From: a virus
DNA: 30,152 bases
IMG/VR virus record: IMGVR_UViG_3300017986_000091
Location: 1 to 30,152 of that record
Strand: one strand, 5' to 3'
The notes beneath the pieces were generated by a model that saw nothing but the letters and a program-made list of their open reading frames with translations, had not been told where the DNA came from and searched no databases. Below are positions 6,338 to 13,029 of this stretch, one piece after another. Both the position numbers and the translations under genes were made by a program. Each line of letters opens with the position of its first letter. The stretch's first letter is position 1.

Positions 6338-6752
6338 AGATTTTCCTCTTGTTGTGGTTTTTAAGAAATGCCCGAATTTCTATTTCGTGTGCTGGGCGCC
6401 AATAGCAATGTCCACCGTACCAGTGCCCAAACATAGGCAACTCGTCGTTGAAAGTGCTGTATTGCACATTGCGATATTCAACAGTGTATTCTGGCGCACC
6501 AATTTCTAGCTGGTGGGTTGTCCACTGCAGATATTCCAGCACATCGTTTAAATGGCCACTTGCAACGTTCATAACGCGCGCAGCGGTACCAAGATAAAAG
6601 GGGTTGTCGTGCTTAGCAGTAGGCCACCAGTAAACATAACCGCTAGTCATACCATTAACGCGGTTTAGCTCGACAGGGCAGATGTATAGGCTTTGTAGTA
6701 CAGATGAAGGCGTGCGGCCTGCATCCCAATCCACTTTATGTGCTTTGAACAT
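6330..6752 (-). CDS. Hypothetical protein, 140 aa
   Basis: First gene of the leftward small-gene cluster. The start is ATG 6752 (MFKAHKVDWDAG), with AAAGGAG 6 nt upstream; the longer open frame to 6905 crosses the promoter and is rejected. Rich in Trp, Tyr and His (GYVYWWPTAKHDNPFYLG, FGHWYGGHCYWRPAHE), soluble, no recognised family. It is expressed from the operator-bearing promoter at 6782-6810 with a leader of about 25 nt that carries the CCCAAC motif. Confidence 0.6.
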   Translation of the reverse strand: MFKAHKVDWDAGRTPSSVLQSLYICPVELNRVNGMTSGYVYWWPTAKHDNPFYLGTAARVMNVASGHLNDVLEYLQWTTHQLEIGAPEYTVEYRNVQYSTFNDELPMFGHWYGGHCYWRPAHEIEIRAFLKNHNKRKIYA

Positions 6753-6765
6753 AATATGCTCCTTT

Positions 6766-6774
6766 AGTTGGGTA
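6766..6774 (-). promoter_or_regulatory. Leader motif TACCCAACT before the 140-aa gene
   Basis: On the transcript it reads ACCCAACT, complementary to the first 8 nt of the sRNA seed, and lies 2 nt upstream of the AAAGGAG ribosome site. Shared with other leaders in the window. Confidence 0.5.
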
Positions 6775-6781
6775 TGTAATA

Positions 6782-6810
6782 ACTGTAGCGCCATTGGCAC
6801 TACGTGTAAA
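6782..6810 (-). promoter_or_regulatory. Operator-containing promoter of the five-gene cluster
   Basis: Minus strand: -35 TTTACA (6810-6805), 17-nt spacer, -10 TACAGT (6787-6782). The palindrome TAGTGCCAATGGCGCTA (6802-6786) fills the spacer and touches the -10, so bound protein would block RNA polymerase. Confidence 0.7.
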
Positions 6811-6906
6811 CCCATCAAAACCAAGCACAAACCGTAATAACACAAAAATATGGGAAACGCGGTTTTGCACCAAACAAAAGGCAAGCAAATTTCCCAAGAA
6901 AACAAG

Positions 6907-6959
6907 TGGTGCTGTAGGGGAGGATTGAACTCCCGACCTCTCCCTTACCAAGGGAGTGC
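6907..6959 (-). other. attP core: 3' half of a tRNA-Thr(GGT) gene
   Basis: Read on the minus strand this stretch gives an anticodon arm CTCCC-TTGGTAA-GGGAG with anticodon GGT, a variable loop, a T-arm GGGAG-TTCAATC-CTCCC, the acceptor strand CTACAGC, discriminator A and encoded CCA. No matching 5' acceptor strand lies at normal distance; a one-mismatch candidate (GCGGTAG, 7001-6995) would need an oversized D region. A 3' tRNA half near an integrase gene is what a phage attP carries when it integrates into, and restores, a host tRNA gene. This part of the 302-nt gene-free stretch 6753-7054 holds the att core; apart from the promoter at its left edge, the only other structure I see is the CACAAGCTTGTG palindrome at 7040-7051. 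Confidence 0.75.
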
Positions 6960-7039
6960 TATTACCTGCAATGCTATGCTTTGCTGCGCTATACCTACCG
7001 CGGCAATGCGCTGCCATGTGGTAACGTGCGGGGGTTTCA

Positions 7040-7051
7040 CACAAGCTTGTG
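7040..7051. repeat. Perfect 12-bp palindrome CACAAGCTTGTG
   Basis: Perfect palindrome between the att core and the end of the 244-aa gene. It could be an arm-type site or a transcription end, but it has no T-tract. Role not determined. Confidence 0.4.
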
Positions 7052-7054
7052 GTA

Positions 7055-7789
7055 TTAAATTTCGTAATCTTTCCACTCCTTCTTAATTTTGGAGGCATAG
7101 ATCATGTACAACCGCTGCATAAGCTTGGATGGAATTGGCTTGGTTGATGCGGCCATGGTTTGCAGGGCAGAGGCTATATAGCGCTCTGTCGGTGTAGCTG
7201 GGCCAACACTCATGCGAAACTTTTCGTTGGTTAGTGGCACTAGATGCACCATGGGCGTGCCAGCTTTCAGCTTGTGCCCATTTTCTGTGGTGTTCCACAA
7301 ACCTTGAAAGTTAATCTGGAAATCTTGCCGCGGCGTATACAAACCGGGCAACGTGTACCACAGCGTATTATCTGGGTAAGGAATAGGGCCAAGGTAAAAC
7401 CGTAGCTCTGGTGGGCATATACAATGCCAGCCGGCGGCCACCTTAAGCACAAACGGCATAGCACTGCGTTCATCCAAATAATCCTTAGCGGGATGCACAA
7501 CCTGTTCTGTAATTTGGTAAAACTTTGGGCTGGCGTTTTTTGCTTCTAGGCGCCCGTGCTTGTTGTTTACGTAAATATCGCGGTCAAGCGGCACAAAATA
7601 ACCAGTAGTGTTTATATCTATAATGGCGGGGCACTTAGAAGCGGCTGGCACGTATTCTACGCTTGCCTTTGATCGCCTTACTTCTTCAGCCATTGTTTTG
7701 TACCACTCAAAACGGTGCTTGCGTGCCTCAACTACTGGGTAAGCTTCTGCCATTCCATCAGTTACGTGGAAAAATCTTATGGTGCGCAT
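7055..7789 (-). CDS. Conserved-looking phage protein, 244 aa, unknown function
   Basis: ATG 7789 overlaps the upstream stop (TAATG) and has GGGAGG before it. Soluble protein with a CPAIIDINTTGYFVPLDRDI core near residue 53, a WHCICPPELR segment near 121, a Pro/Gly-rich middle and a basic C-terminus. The layout recalls proteins found in T4-like and marine phages that share a CPA..D..N...P pattern, but I cannot name the family with confidence. It is the last gene of the integrase operon. Confidence 0.65.
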   Translation of the reverse strand: MRTIRFFHVTDGMAEAYPVVEARKHRFEWYKTMAEEVRRSKASVEYVPAASKCPAIIDINTTGYFVPLDRDIYVNNKHGRLEAKNASPKFYQITEQVVHPAKDYLDERSAMPFVLKVAAGWHCICPPELRFYLGPIPYPDNTLWYTLPGLYTPRQDFQINFQGLWNTTENGHKLKAGTPMVHLVPLTNEKFRMSVGPATPTERYIASALQTMAASTKPIPSKLMQRLYMIYASKIKKEWKDYEI

Positions 7790-8034
7790 TATGCCTCCCT
7801 CATTTTACGAGCAATAAACTCGCTAAGCTTTTCTAGCATTCTTGCGGCCGTTAACTCTGTTAATGTCAGCGTCATAGGCTTTTGCCCGCTTTTTGGTACG
7901 ACAATCATTTCTAAGCTGTTCTCGTCTTCCATGTTGTCGCGCAAGTAAATTAGGTGCGGTAACAACGCTTCATTCGAGGCGTAGCTGTACTGCAGATGCA
8001 GCTCGCTCTCCTCGTCCAAGTGTGTAGTGTCCAT
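7789..8034 (-). CDS. Hypothetical protein, 81 aa
   Basis: The start at ATG 8034 is uncertain; it overlaps the integrase 3' end by 65 nt and has only a weak ribosome site. Acidic N-terminus, then a helical C-terminal half (LTELTAARMLEKLSEFIARKMREA). The stop overlaps the next start in TAATG. No family recognised. Confidence 0.5.
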   Translation of the reverse strand: MDTTHLDEESELHLQYSYASNEALLPHLIYLRDNMEDENSLEMIVVPKSGQKPMTLTLTELTAARMLEKLSEFIARKMREA

Positions 8035-9019
8035 AGGTTTCCGAAATGGTTTTTTGGCTAGTTTGCGTAAAGTCAGCCACGTCTGCGATAGGTACGCCAT
8101 CTTCTAACATCCAAGTTATTGCTGTGTGTTTTAACATGTGCGGAGTAACGCGCTGTATTTCGGCGCGTTTACTAGCTTGCTGTAGGCCCGTCACAGCGCT
8201 TTTTATGGGCCTACCCGCATACTCAACTACAAAATCTGTAAGGGCTTGCTGTCTCTGCTTGACAAGCGCCCCAGCAAGCACGCTATTGCCAAGCAACGGC
8301 ACTACACCACGGCGCTTACGGTTCCGTGGCGCATCAAACCTACGTAAGTCGATACGGCCGTTTGCATTACTTTTCGGGAAAACAACATCATCCCACGTTA
8401 AAGTAAGGATTGCGGCGTTACGTGCGCCGGTGCCCAGTGCAAGAAGTATATACAACCGTATATGGCTGGCGGCGTGTAGCAATAACCGCCGTGCTTCGCT
8501 TTTGGTTATAAATTTTTCACGCGGCTTACCTTCTAACGGCAGCCACATAAGTGGGGGGTGCTGTAGCCTGCCGCTTTTATGTGCGTAATTAAGGGCAGAG
8601 CGCAAATCAACCAGTTCGCGGCGTATGGTGTTGTCTTTGACAATCTTAGCTGTTTTCCAGCCATCGCGTAAAAACGGCTCTGCTTTTCGCTTGCCATAAT
8701 ATTCACGACATATTGCAGGGTTTATAGCGCTAGCAGGCAAGCTTCCCAAATGGCGCAGTAGGTGCGCAAATAGCTTTTTACCATATTTGTCCACAACGCC
8801 TTTTTCTTCTTTGTACAAATTTATGCAGGCTTCTATATCAAGTTCAGCCGCCCGAGGGGCGGCCTGCTCTGCTTTAATAAAATCTGCTAGGGCATGAAGG
8901 GCAGCTTCATACTTGCTCTGGCGGGTGCTGACTTTTCGATCTCGCCCATTCCAGTTTCCGACAATGTAGTAATACTGTCCCTGCTTTTTGAGCCTTGGGT
9001 GCTTTCTTGGCCGTGGCAT
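7970..9019 (-). CDS. int: Tyrosine recombinase, phage integrase
   Basis: A 349-aa site-specific recombinase. The start ATG 9019 follows GGAGGAG. An N-terminal basic arm-binding part is followed by a core-binding helical part (about 60-165) and the catalytic domain. Catalytic residues visible: Arg200 in GTGARNAAIL, a beta-hairpin Lys near 235 (RNRKRRG), His294-x-x-Lys297-His298 in TPHMLKHTAITWM, and nucleophile Tyr329 in SETYGHY. Lys in place of the second Arg is common in PHxLKHT integrases of alphaproteobacteria. With the 3' tRNA-Thr half about 1 kb away, it most likely integrates the phage at a host tRNA-Thr gene. Confidence 0.92.
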   Translation of the reverse strand: MPRPRKHPRLKKQGQYYYIVGNWNGRDRKVSTRQSKYEAALHALADFIKAEQAAPRAAELDIEACINLYKEEKGVVDKYGKKLFAHLLRHLGSLPASAINPAICREYYGKRKAEPFLRDGWKTAKIVKDNTIRRELVDLRSALNYAHKSGRLQHPPLMWLPLEGKPREKFITKSEARRLLLHAASHIRLYILLALGTGARNAAILTLTWDDVVFPKSNANGRIDLRRFDAPRNRKRRGVVPLLGNSVLAGALVKQRQQALTDFVVEYAGRPIKSAVTGLQQASKRAEIQRVTPHMLKHTAITWMLEDGVPIADVADFTQTSQKTISETYGHYTLGRGERAASAVQLRLE

Positions 9020-9195
9020 TCGCTCCTCCGTAAAAATTCTTGCAACTGATCTTCACCCACGCGGCGTGCGCGCCCAAATAGGCGGCTTTCCAGCCGCCCA
9101 TCAGAAATAAGTGTGTAAACAGTTCGGGTGCCAATGCCCAAGCGCTCAGCTACTTCGCTGATTTTGTAGTGCGGATTAGAATGGGATTTCATCAT
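8887..9195 (-). CDS. Excisionase-like HTH protein (MerR/AlpA type)
   Basis: About 102 aa. Three consecutive in-frame ATGs (9198, 9195, 9192) follow a GGAGG; the middle one has the best spacing. Residues about 8-55 form a winged-helix helix-turn-helix of the excisionase/HTH_17 class (YKISEVAERLGIGTRTVYTL, then GRARRV and EDQLQEFL). It overlaps the end of ssb by about 20 nt and the start of integrase by 133 nt, the usual xis-int coupling. Likely role: directing excision and/or regulating int. Confidence 0.75.
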   Translation of the reverse strand: MMKSHSNPHYKISEVAERLGIGTRTVYTLISDGRLESRLFGRARRVGEDQLQEFLRRSECHGQESTQGSKSRDSITTLSETGMGEIEKSAPARASMKLPFMP

Positions 9196-9571
9196 CATCC
9201 ATACCTCCACCATTGTTAGGGTTAGAGTTGCCCGTGCTGTCGCTCATACCACCTTGTTCGCCGCCTTTACTCTTGCCATAAGAGAAGTCGCCAACACGCA
9301 ACTGCAGTGCGCGCCCTTCAGTTCCATCATCTTTTTGCCAAGTGCGTTCGGAAAGCTCGCCGTTAACAAAAATTTGCTGGCCTTTAACCAAGCTTTGCAC
9401 AACTTTTTCGGCTCGCTGCCCCCAGATAGTGCAATCAATCCAAAGTGTGCTTGCGTTGTCGCCGTAGCCTACGTTGCTGGCAATACGGAAGCTGGCCAGT
9501 TGTTGGCCGCTGTTTGTTGTGCGCAGTTGGGCATCTGCAACAATGCGCCCCTCACATGAGAATACATTCAT
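9176..9571 (-). CDS. ssb: Single-stranded DNA-binding protein
   Basis: A 131-aa SSB. The OB fold covers about residues 1-100 (MNVFSCEGRIVADAQLR..., TLWIDCTIWGQRAEKV, KGQQIFVNGELSERTW). A Gly/Asn/Ser-rich linker follows, then the acidic tip DDDEIPF that recruits partner proteins. It lies directly downstream of the annealing protein and exonuclease genes and completes a phage recombination module. Confidence 0.92.
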   Translation of the reverse strand: MNVFSCEGRIVADAQLRTTNSGQQLASFRIASNVGYGDNASTLWIDCTIWGQRAEKVVQSLVKGQQIFVNGELSERTWQKDDGTEGRALQLRVGDFSYGKSKGGEQGGMSDSTGNSNPNNGGGMDDDEIPF

Positions 9572-9583
9572 ACTTATTACTCC

Positions 9584-10414
9584 TTATAACGCCACTTCGG
9601 CGGGTTGTGTTGGTTTAAACTGGTCTACGGTGCAGCCAATGCGTTCACAGGCTGGCAGGTAGCAGGTGTCGTATACCTTTTGGGTTAGCTTAGGCACGCC
9701 AACGGTATCGGCATACTTGTGGCTCACGTTACGAATTTCTTTTAAAACTTCGTGTACATGCTCCGCTGTTTGGGCGCTGCCAAGCGCATCCTTACAGGTG
9801 GCAGCCCATTGGCCAAGGCTTTCTTTGTTCGGGCGTACCTGCGTGACTTTGGCGCCGGGAAACGTCTCCAAGATTGCTTTAACGGTTTTATCCGCTGCAA
9901 TCTTGGCCTCCACTTCACCCTCTAGGTCTGGCGCACCAGAAAAGGCTTCATCTAGCTTATTGCTGCCACCAGCCTTGGGCTGGTTTATGTTGGCCGCTGC
10001 CTTGGCACTTACGCCTGCAGGCTTAGCTTCTTTAAACTCGTCGGCTTCTTCTTCGCTGTACACATCGCCGTGCAAGCCAACTAGCTTAAGTATCACGCGG
10101 TCTTTGGCGCGCTTTTCTGCCATAGCAAACGGGTAGCTGTTTTTGTTGTTGTACGGCGCAGCTTCGCCAATACTCCACTCTGTCTTTTCACCAAGATGGC
10201 CAACAACCATAATAACGGCTTCTTTTTTGCTAACATCGTTTGCAATAATTTGCGGCGGGTCGAAGCGCACGTTTTTGTGCGCGGCAACCTTTTCCAACGC
10301 CTTGTGCAACAGCACAAACGTACCGTGGCAATCCCAGCCTGCATCGTTAGGCGTTAAGCCAATTTCACGCAAAACCTCGCCTACTTTTTCGGGCACATTG
10401 TGTTTCTTAGCCAT
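9584..10414 (-). CDS. Putative single-strand annealing (recombination) protein
   Basis: A 276-aa protein. Its conserved-looking core (about residues 77-127) is EWSIGEAAPYNNKNSYPFAM-type sequence followed by AEKRAKDRVILKLVGLHG and SEEEADEF. This pattern is seen in phage proteins encoded beside YqaJ exonucleases, some treated as Rad52/Sak- or Erf-like annealing proteins. An Ala/Pro/Lys linker (130-155) separates a second helical domain. It starts in TAATG overlap with the exonuclease stop, and ssb follows 12 nt after its end. Exonuclease, annealing protein and SSB together form a typical two-component recombination system. The specific family assignment is inferred mainly from context. Confidence 0.65.
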   Translation of the reverse strand: MAKKHNVPEKVGEVLREIGLTPNDAGWDCHGTFVLLHKALEKVAAHKNVRFDPPQIIANDVSKKEAVIMVVGHLGEKTEWSIGEAAPYNNKNSYPFAMAEKRAKDRVILKLVGLHGDVYSEEEADEFKEAKPAGVSAKAAANINQPKAGGSNKLDEAFSGAPDLEGEVEAKIAADKTVKAILETFPGAKVTQVRPNKESLGQWAATCKDALGSAQTAEHVHEVLKEIRNVSHKYADTVGVPKLTQKVYDTCYLPACERIGCTVDQFKPTQPAEVAL

Positions 10415-11403
10415 TATTTCATCTCCTTAACGGTAAGGGTTCTTTGGGTGCGCGCAGCCACAACATATTCAGCCACATCGCGGCTAGGCGCTTTAAGCAC
10501 AAAGCCGTTTGTGGTGGCGGCGCCAGCGTCACCAATCTTGTCCATAAGTTTGTTTTTTGTTGCGCGTATTTTGCTGGTTAAATCCTTTTCCTCTTTCTTG
10601 AGGCTAAGGTAATCGCTGCACAGTGTTGGCAGTTCGTTGTCGCCAGTTAAGTCAACTTCATCTACCTTAGCGCGCGGAAAGCGCGCTTTAATTGCCTTTT
10701 CTGTAGCGGTGCTGCCGTCTACGGGCGGCTCTTTGCCGTCTGCAATGTTTTGCCAGAACTTTTTGCTTGCTACGATAATGTTGGCAATGGTGGGGTCATG
10801 GCGGCGGTAGAAGTACACGTAAGGTTGGTTGCCACCCACCAAGGCGCCTAAAACGCCCCATGTGTACCCCATAACGGCCATGTAATGCTGTAGCTGAATA
10901 ATGTACTGCAGCGGCGGTTCATCGTCCGTCCACTTTTGGTTGTGGATCATGCCATCAACATTTTTTATTTCAAAAACGCCCGGCCCCTCAATATCGTCGC
11001 CAAGTGCTTCATGCACTGCATGGCTTGGATATTGTAAAACGGCATCTGGAGTGCTGCCTAAGCGTGCTTGGCCATCGCGATAGAAGTAAGTGCTTTCTGT
11101 ATACAGGCATTCGTTTTGGTCATAACCAAGGTCTTCGGCAATGCCATCGCGAATACTGTATTCCAAGCGGCGCCCCCACTGCATGCGGGTGCTATCAGTG
11201 AAGTCGGGCGGCGTTGCACCCGTCTTTTCCATGTACAAGCTGTACACGCTGCCCCACATGCTTGCGCCAAGTAGTGCAGCGGCTTCACTACCACCAGTGT
11301 ACCCGCGGCGTATTTCCAGCCATTCAGCGCGGCCGTTATAGACTTTGCATTCTGGACGGTAACCATCAATAGCGGCGGGAAAATCGTTTACTAAAAGTGC
11401 CAT
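10414..11403 (-). CDS. YqaJ-type 5'-3' exonuclease
   Basis: A 329-aa lambda-exonuclease-fold protein. Motifs in order: YTGGSEAAALLG (35-46), GRRLE (Glu81), GSTPDAVL (Asp120), FEIKN (Glu145-x-Lys147) and QLQHYMAVMG. These are the PD-(D/E)XK positions of the YqaJ viral recombinase family. The C-terminal third is a Lys/Glu-rich helical region with a final basic stretch. It is the first gene of the leftward recombination/integration operon and is read from the promoter at 11438-11466 through a leader with TTAACCCAACT. Confidence 0.88.
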   Translation of the reverse strand: MALLVNDFPAAIDGYRPECKVYNGRAEWLEIRRGYTGGSEAAALLGASMWGSVYSLYMEKTGATPPDFTDSTRMQWGRRLEYSIRDGIAEDLGYDQNECLYTESTYFYRDGQARLGSTPDAVLQYPSHAVHEALGDDIEGPGVFEIKNVDGMIHNQKWTDDEPPLQYIIQLQHYMAVMGYTWGVLGALVGGNQPYVYFYRRHDPTIANIIVASKKFWQNIADGKEPPVDGSTATEKAIKARFPRAKVDEVDLTGDNELPTLCSDYLSLKKEEKDLTSKIRATKNKLMDKIGDAGAATTNGFVLKAPSRDVAEYVVAARTQRTLTVKEMK

Positions 11404-11417
11404 AATTTACCTCGTAT

Positions 11418-11428
11418 AGTTGGGTTAA
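11418..11428 (-). promoter_or_regulatory. Leader motif TTAACCCAACT before the exonuclease gene
   Basis: An 11-nt perfect complement of the predicted sRNA seed, lying between the predicted start site and the GAGG ribosome site. It is also the inner arm of an inverted repeat with the -10 region (TATAGTTTGG / CCCAACTATA, 11415-11443). Confidence 0.6.
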
Positions 11429-11437
11429 GGTTTCCAA

Positions 11438-11466
11438 ACTATACAAGGCAAATATGACAAAAGCAA
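11438..11466 (-). promoter_or_regulatory. Promoter of the recombination/integration operon
   Basis: Minus strand: -35 TTGCTT (11466-11461), 17-nt spacer, -10 TATAGT (11443-11438). This spacer has no operator palindrome; a core TGCCAATGGCA lies 11 bp upstream of the -35 (11477-11487), in the repressor-proximal intergenic region. Confidence 0.65.
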
Positions 11467-11476
11467 CTAGAAACAT

Positions 11477-11487
11477 TGCCAATGGCA
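11477..11487. promoter_or_regulatory. Operator core TGCCAATGGCA upstream of the exonuclease promoter
   Basis: The 11-bp core of the shared operator, palindromic except for its central base (flanks CAT and TGC), in the short gap between the CI-like gene and the exonuclease promoter. It is outside the promoter, unlike the other sites, so an activator role or chance cannot be told apart. Confidence 0.4.
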
Positions 11488-11502
11488 TGCGTAGTTGTGC
11501 GG

Positions 11503-12114
11503 CTAGTTTATTGGGGGTGCCGCGTTAACGCTCAGATTGCGATGAACCCAAGCCACTGGACGGGCCATTCTAATGCGAACATTGGGCACAGGTGGCACGT
11601 TCCAACCAATAAGCGTCCAAAGCGTTGGGTCGTTAGTTGCGGCAATACGTCGATAGTATTGTCCACCCCCCTCCAATTCCACAACGCACTCAACATTGGT
11701 TTGCGCCAGTTCATGTAAGTTCCCCGCTGCGCGAGTAACGTACAGCACATCACCTTCGCGGTATTGTGGATACGCGGCCATATCTTTAACAACTATGGCC
11801 TCAAGTAATTGTTCTCCATCCGCAAATGGCGGCAAAGCAACATATTCTTCGCTTTCTGGTGGAAATATTTCACCATTTTTCATTATTGCTATAACCCTCA
11901 CTTTTCGGCCAGTGGCCGATCCAAAAGCGAGCCATTGCCTGTCTATTTGTAGTGCGCGGCAAAGCGACAAAACCTGTTCAAGGTTGGGTTCGTTTTTATC
12001 ACGTTCCCAATGTGCTACAGCGCTTTGACTGACTGATAGGCGGTTTGCTAAATCAGCCTGTGATAGGCGCGCTGACATTCTTGCCTCACGCAACCTTCCT
12101 CCTAAACTTGACAT
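11503..12114 (-). CDS. CI-like repressor with degenerate S24 domain
   Basis: A 203-aa protein. Residues 5-60 are an XRE helix-turn-helix (LSQADLANRLSVSQSAVAHWERDKNEP). The C-terminal half aligns with the LexA/CI S24 dimerisation domain (LLEAIVV...YPQYREGDVLYV). Both catalytic residues are missing: the GDSM serine position reads KDMAA (Ala113) and the lysine position reads YYRRI (Arg155). It should dimerise but not self-cleave, so induction must use another route. It is divergent from the Cro-like gene, with operator-like repeats in between. Likely the lysogeny repressor. Confidence 0.8.
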   Translation of the reverse strand: MSSLGGRLREARMSARLSQADLANRLSVSQSAVAHWERDKNEPNLEQVLSLCRALQIDRQWLAFGSATGRKVRVIAIMKNGEIFPPESEEYVALPPFADGEQLLEAIVVKDMAAYPQYREGDVLYVTRAAGNLHELAQTNVECVVELEGGGQYYRRIAATNDPTLWTLIGWNVPPVPNVRIRMARPVAWVHRNLSVNAAPPIN

Positions 12115-12184
12115 TTTATCATCCTTGTCAATCTCTTTTTGATATGAAGCTTCGATTTTATGAAAAATCGCTTAATGACATTTT
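12109..12184. promoter_or_regulatory. Candidate CI/Cro operator region
   Basis: Contains two direct copies of TGACATTTT (12109-12117 and 12176-12184), an inverted TGTCA (12126-12130) and the palindrome CGATTTTATGAAAAATCG (12153-12170). One TGACATTTT overlaps the CI start codon and the other overlaps the -35 of the rightward promoter. None resembles the TGCCAATGGCA operator, so the switch and the dispersed regulon appear to use different DNA-binding proteins. Confidence 0.5.
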
Positions 12185-12203
12185 GTAATTGCCTTGCTAG
12201 GAT
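12175..12203 (+). promoter_or_regulatory. Rightward early promoter (PR-like)
   Basis: -35 ATGACA (12175-12180), 17-nt spacer, extended -10 TGC-TAGGAT (12195-12203). It drives the Cro-like gene and the replication genes through a leader of about 80 nt that contains GCCCAAC (12228-12234). Confidence 0.55.
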
Positions 12204-12289
12204 GATGGCGGGCCTATGGACGGGTTAGCCCAACCAGCCACCCGCCGCCCAAATTTAGAACCCGTGTTCAAACTGAAGGATATTTTTGA

Positions 12290-12490
12290 ATGCAAATGCC
12301 AGTAGAAGCAATAATTGCAAAATTTAGCACCCAAAGACACTTGGCCAATCTTATTTCCGTTGACCAAAGCACTATTGCTCAGTGGAAAAAAAGAGGTTCC
12401 ATTCCAAGCAATCGCATTCAAGATATTATAAAAGCGGCAAAGCACGCTGATATCCCCCTTACGTATGCTGATTTTTTTGAAGCAGCATAG
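12290..12490 (+). CDS. Cro-like HTH regulator, 66 aa
   Basis: Starts at ATG 12290 with GAAGGA upstream; an alternative ATG lies at 12296. A single helix-turn-helix (STQRHLANLISVDQSTIAQWKKRG, about residues 13-36) covers most of the protein, as in Cro/YdaS-like antirepressors. It is divergent from the CI-like repressor and is the first gene of the rightward early operon. Probably commits the phage to lytic growth. Confidence 0.75.
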   Translation: MQMPVEAIIAKFSTQRHLANLISVDQSTIAQWKKRGSIPSNRIQDIIKAAKHADIPLTYADFFEAA

Positions 12491-12501
12491 TTGTAACTGT
12501 C

Positions 12502-13029
12502 ATGGGTTATGACGAATTGTCAAGTATAAGGTTTATAATACCCGCTGCGCCCGTTGCAAAAGCACGGCCACGCACAGTTACTATGCGTAATGGCAAAAAG
12601 CGGACGTACACCCCAGCCAAAACGAATGAATACGAGCAGCTAGGGCGATTTCATGCCCAGCAAGCAATGAAAAAGCACAAGATAATGCTGCAGGCCGTAA
12701 GAATGGTTTGCCGTTTAGAAGTGCCAATACCCAAGTCGTGGTCAAAGAAAAAGCGAAAGGAAGCTGCCAGTGGCAATTTGCGCCCAATAACCCGCCCGGA
12801 TGTTGATAACTACGTGAAAGCAATTTTAGATTGCTGTAATGGGGTTTGCTTCAAGGACGATAGCCAAGTTGTCGAATTGGTTGTGACCAAGGTTTATAGC
12901 CACGAGCCTAAAGCAACCATACAACTAATGGAGATACCCCATGCGAACCAAATTACCGACCCGCAGGATTGCGGAGAACTTTCGAGTGCAGACTGGGCAG
13001 CAGCGTTTCGTTTGCACAGCAGGCTATGA
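12502..13029 (+). CDS. rusA: RusA-family Holliday junction resolvase
   Basis: A 175-aa endonuclease. Visible family features are KARPRT near residue 20 and the acidic cluster RPDVDNYVKAILDCCNGVCFKDDSQV, with Asp100, Asp102 and Asp119/120 matching the metal-binding aspartates of RusA. It cuts four-way junctions formed by replication or recombination. The C-terminal tail overlaps the next gene by 89 nt. The ribosome site is weak, so the exact start is uncertain. Confidence 0.85.
   Translation: MGYDELSSIRFIIPAAPVAKARPRTVTMRNGKKRTYTPAKTNEYEQLGRFHAQQAMKKHKIMLQAVRMVCRLEVPIPKSWSKKKRKEAASGNLRPITRPDVDNYVKAILDCCNGVCFKDDSQVVELVVTKVYSHEPKATIQLMEIPHANQITDPQDCGELSSADWAAAFRLHSRL

Noticed and set aside
6907-7001. 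A complete phage-encoded tRNA-Thr
   Set aside because: The only 5' acceptor candidate (one mismatch) lies about twice the normal distance from the anticodon stem and no regular D arm fits; an att core explains the sequence better.
8046-8588. 180-aa plus-strand frame opposite integrase
   Set aside because: Shadow of the integrase catalytic domain; no ribosome site and no family resemblance.
11983-11990. AACCCAAC (minus strand) inside the CI-like gene
   Set aside because: It encodes the E-P-N residues of the HTH linker, about 120 nt from the start codon; treated as chance and listed as a counter-example to the leader motif.
12137-12200. A clear leftward promoter (PRM) for the CI-like gene
   Set aside because: Only weak hexamers (TTTTTC-17-TATCAA) fit; the TTGACA at 12131-12126 is too close to the ATG to be its -35, so I did not list a promoter.
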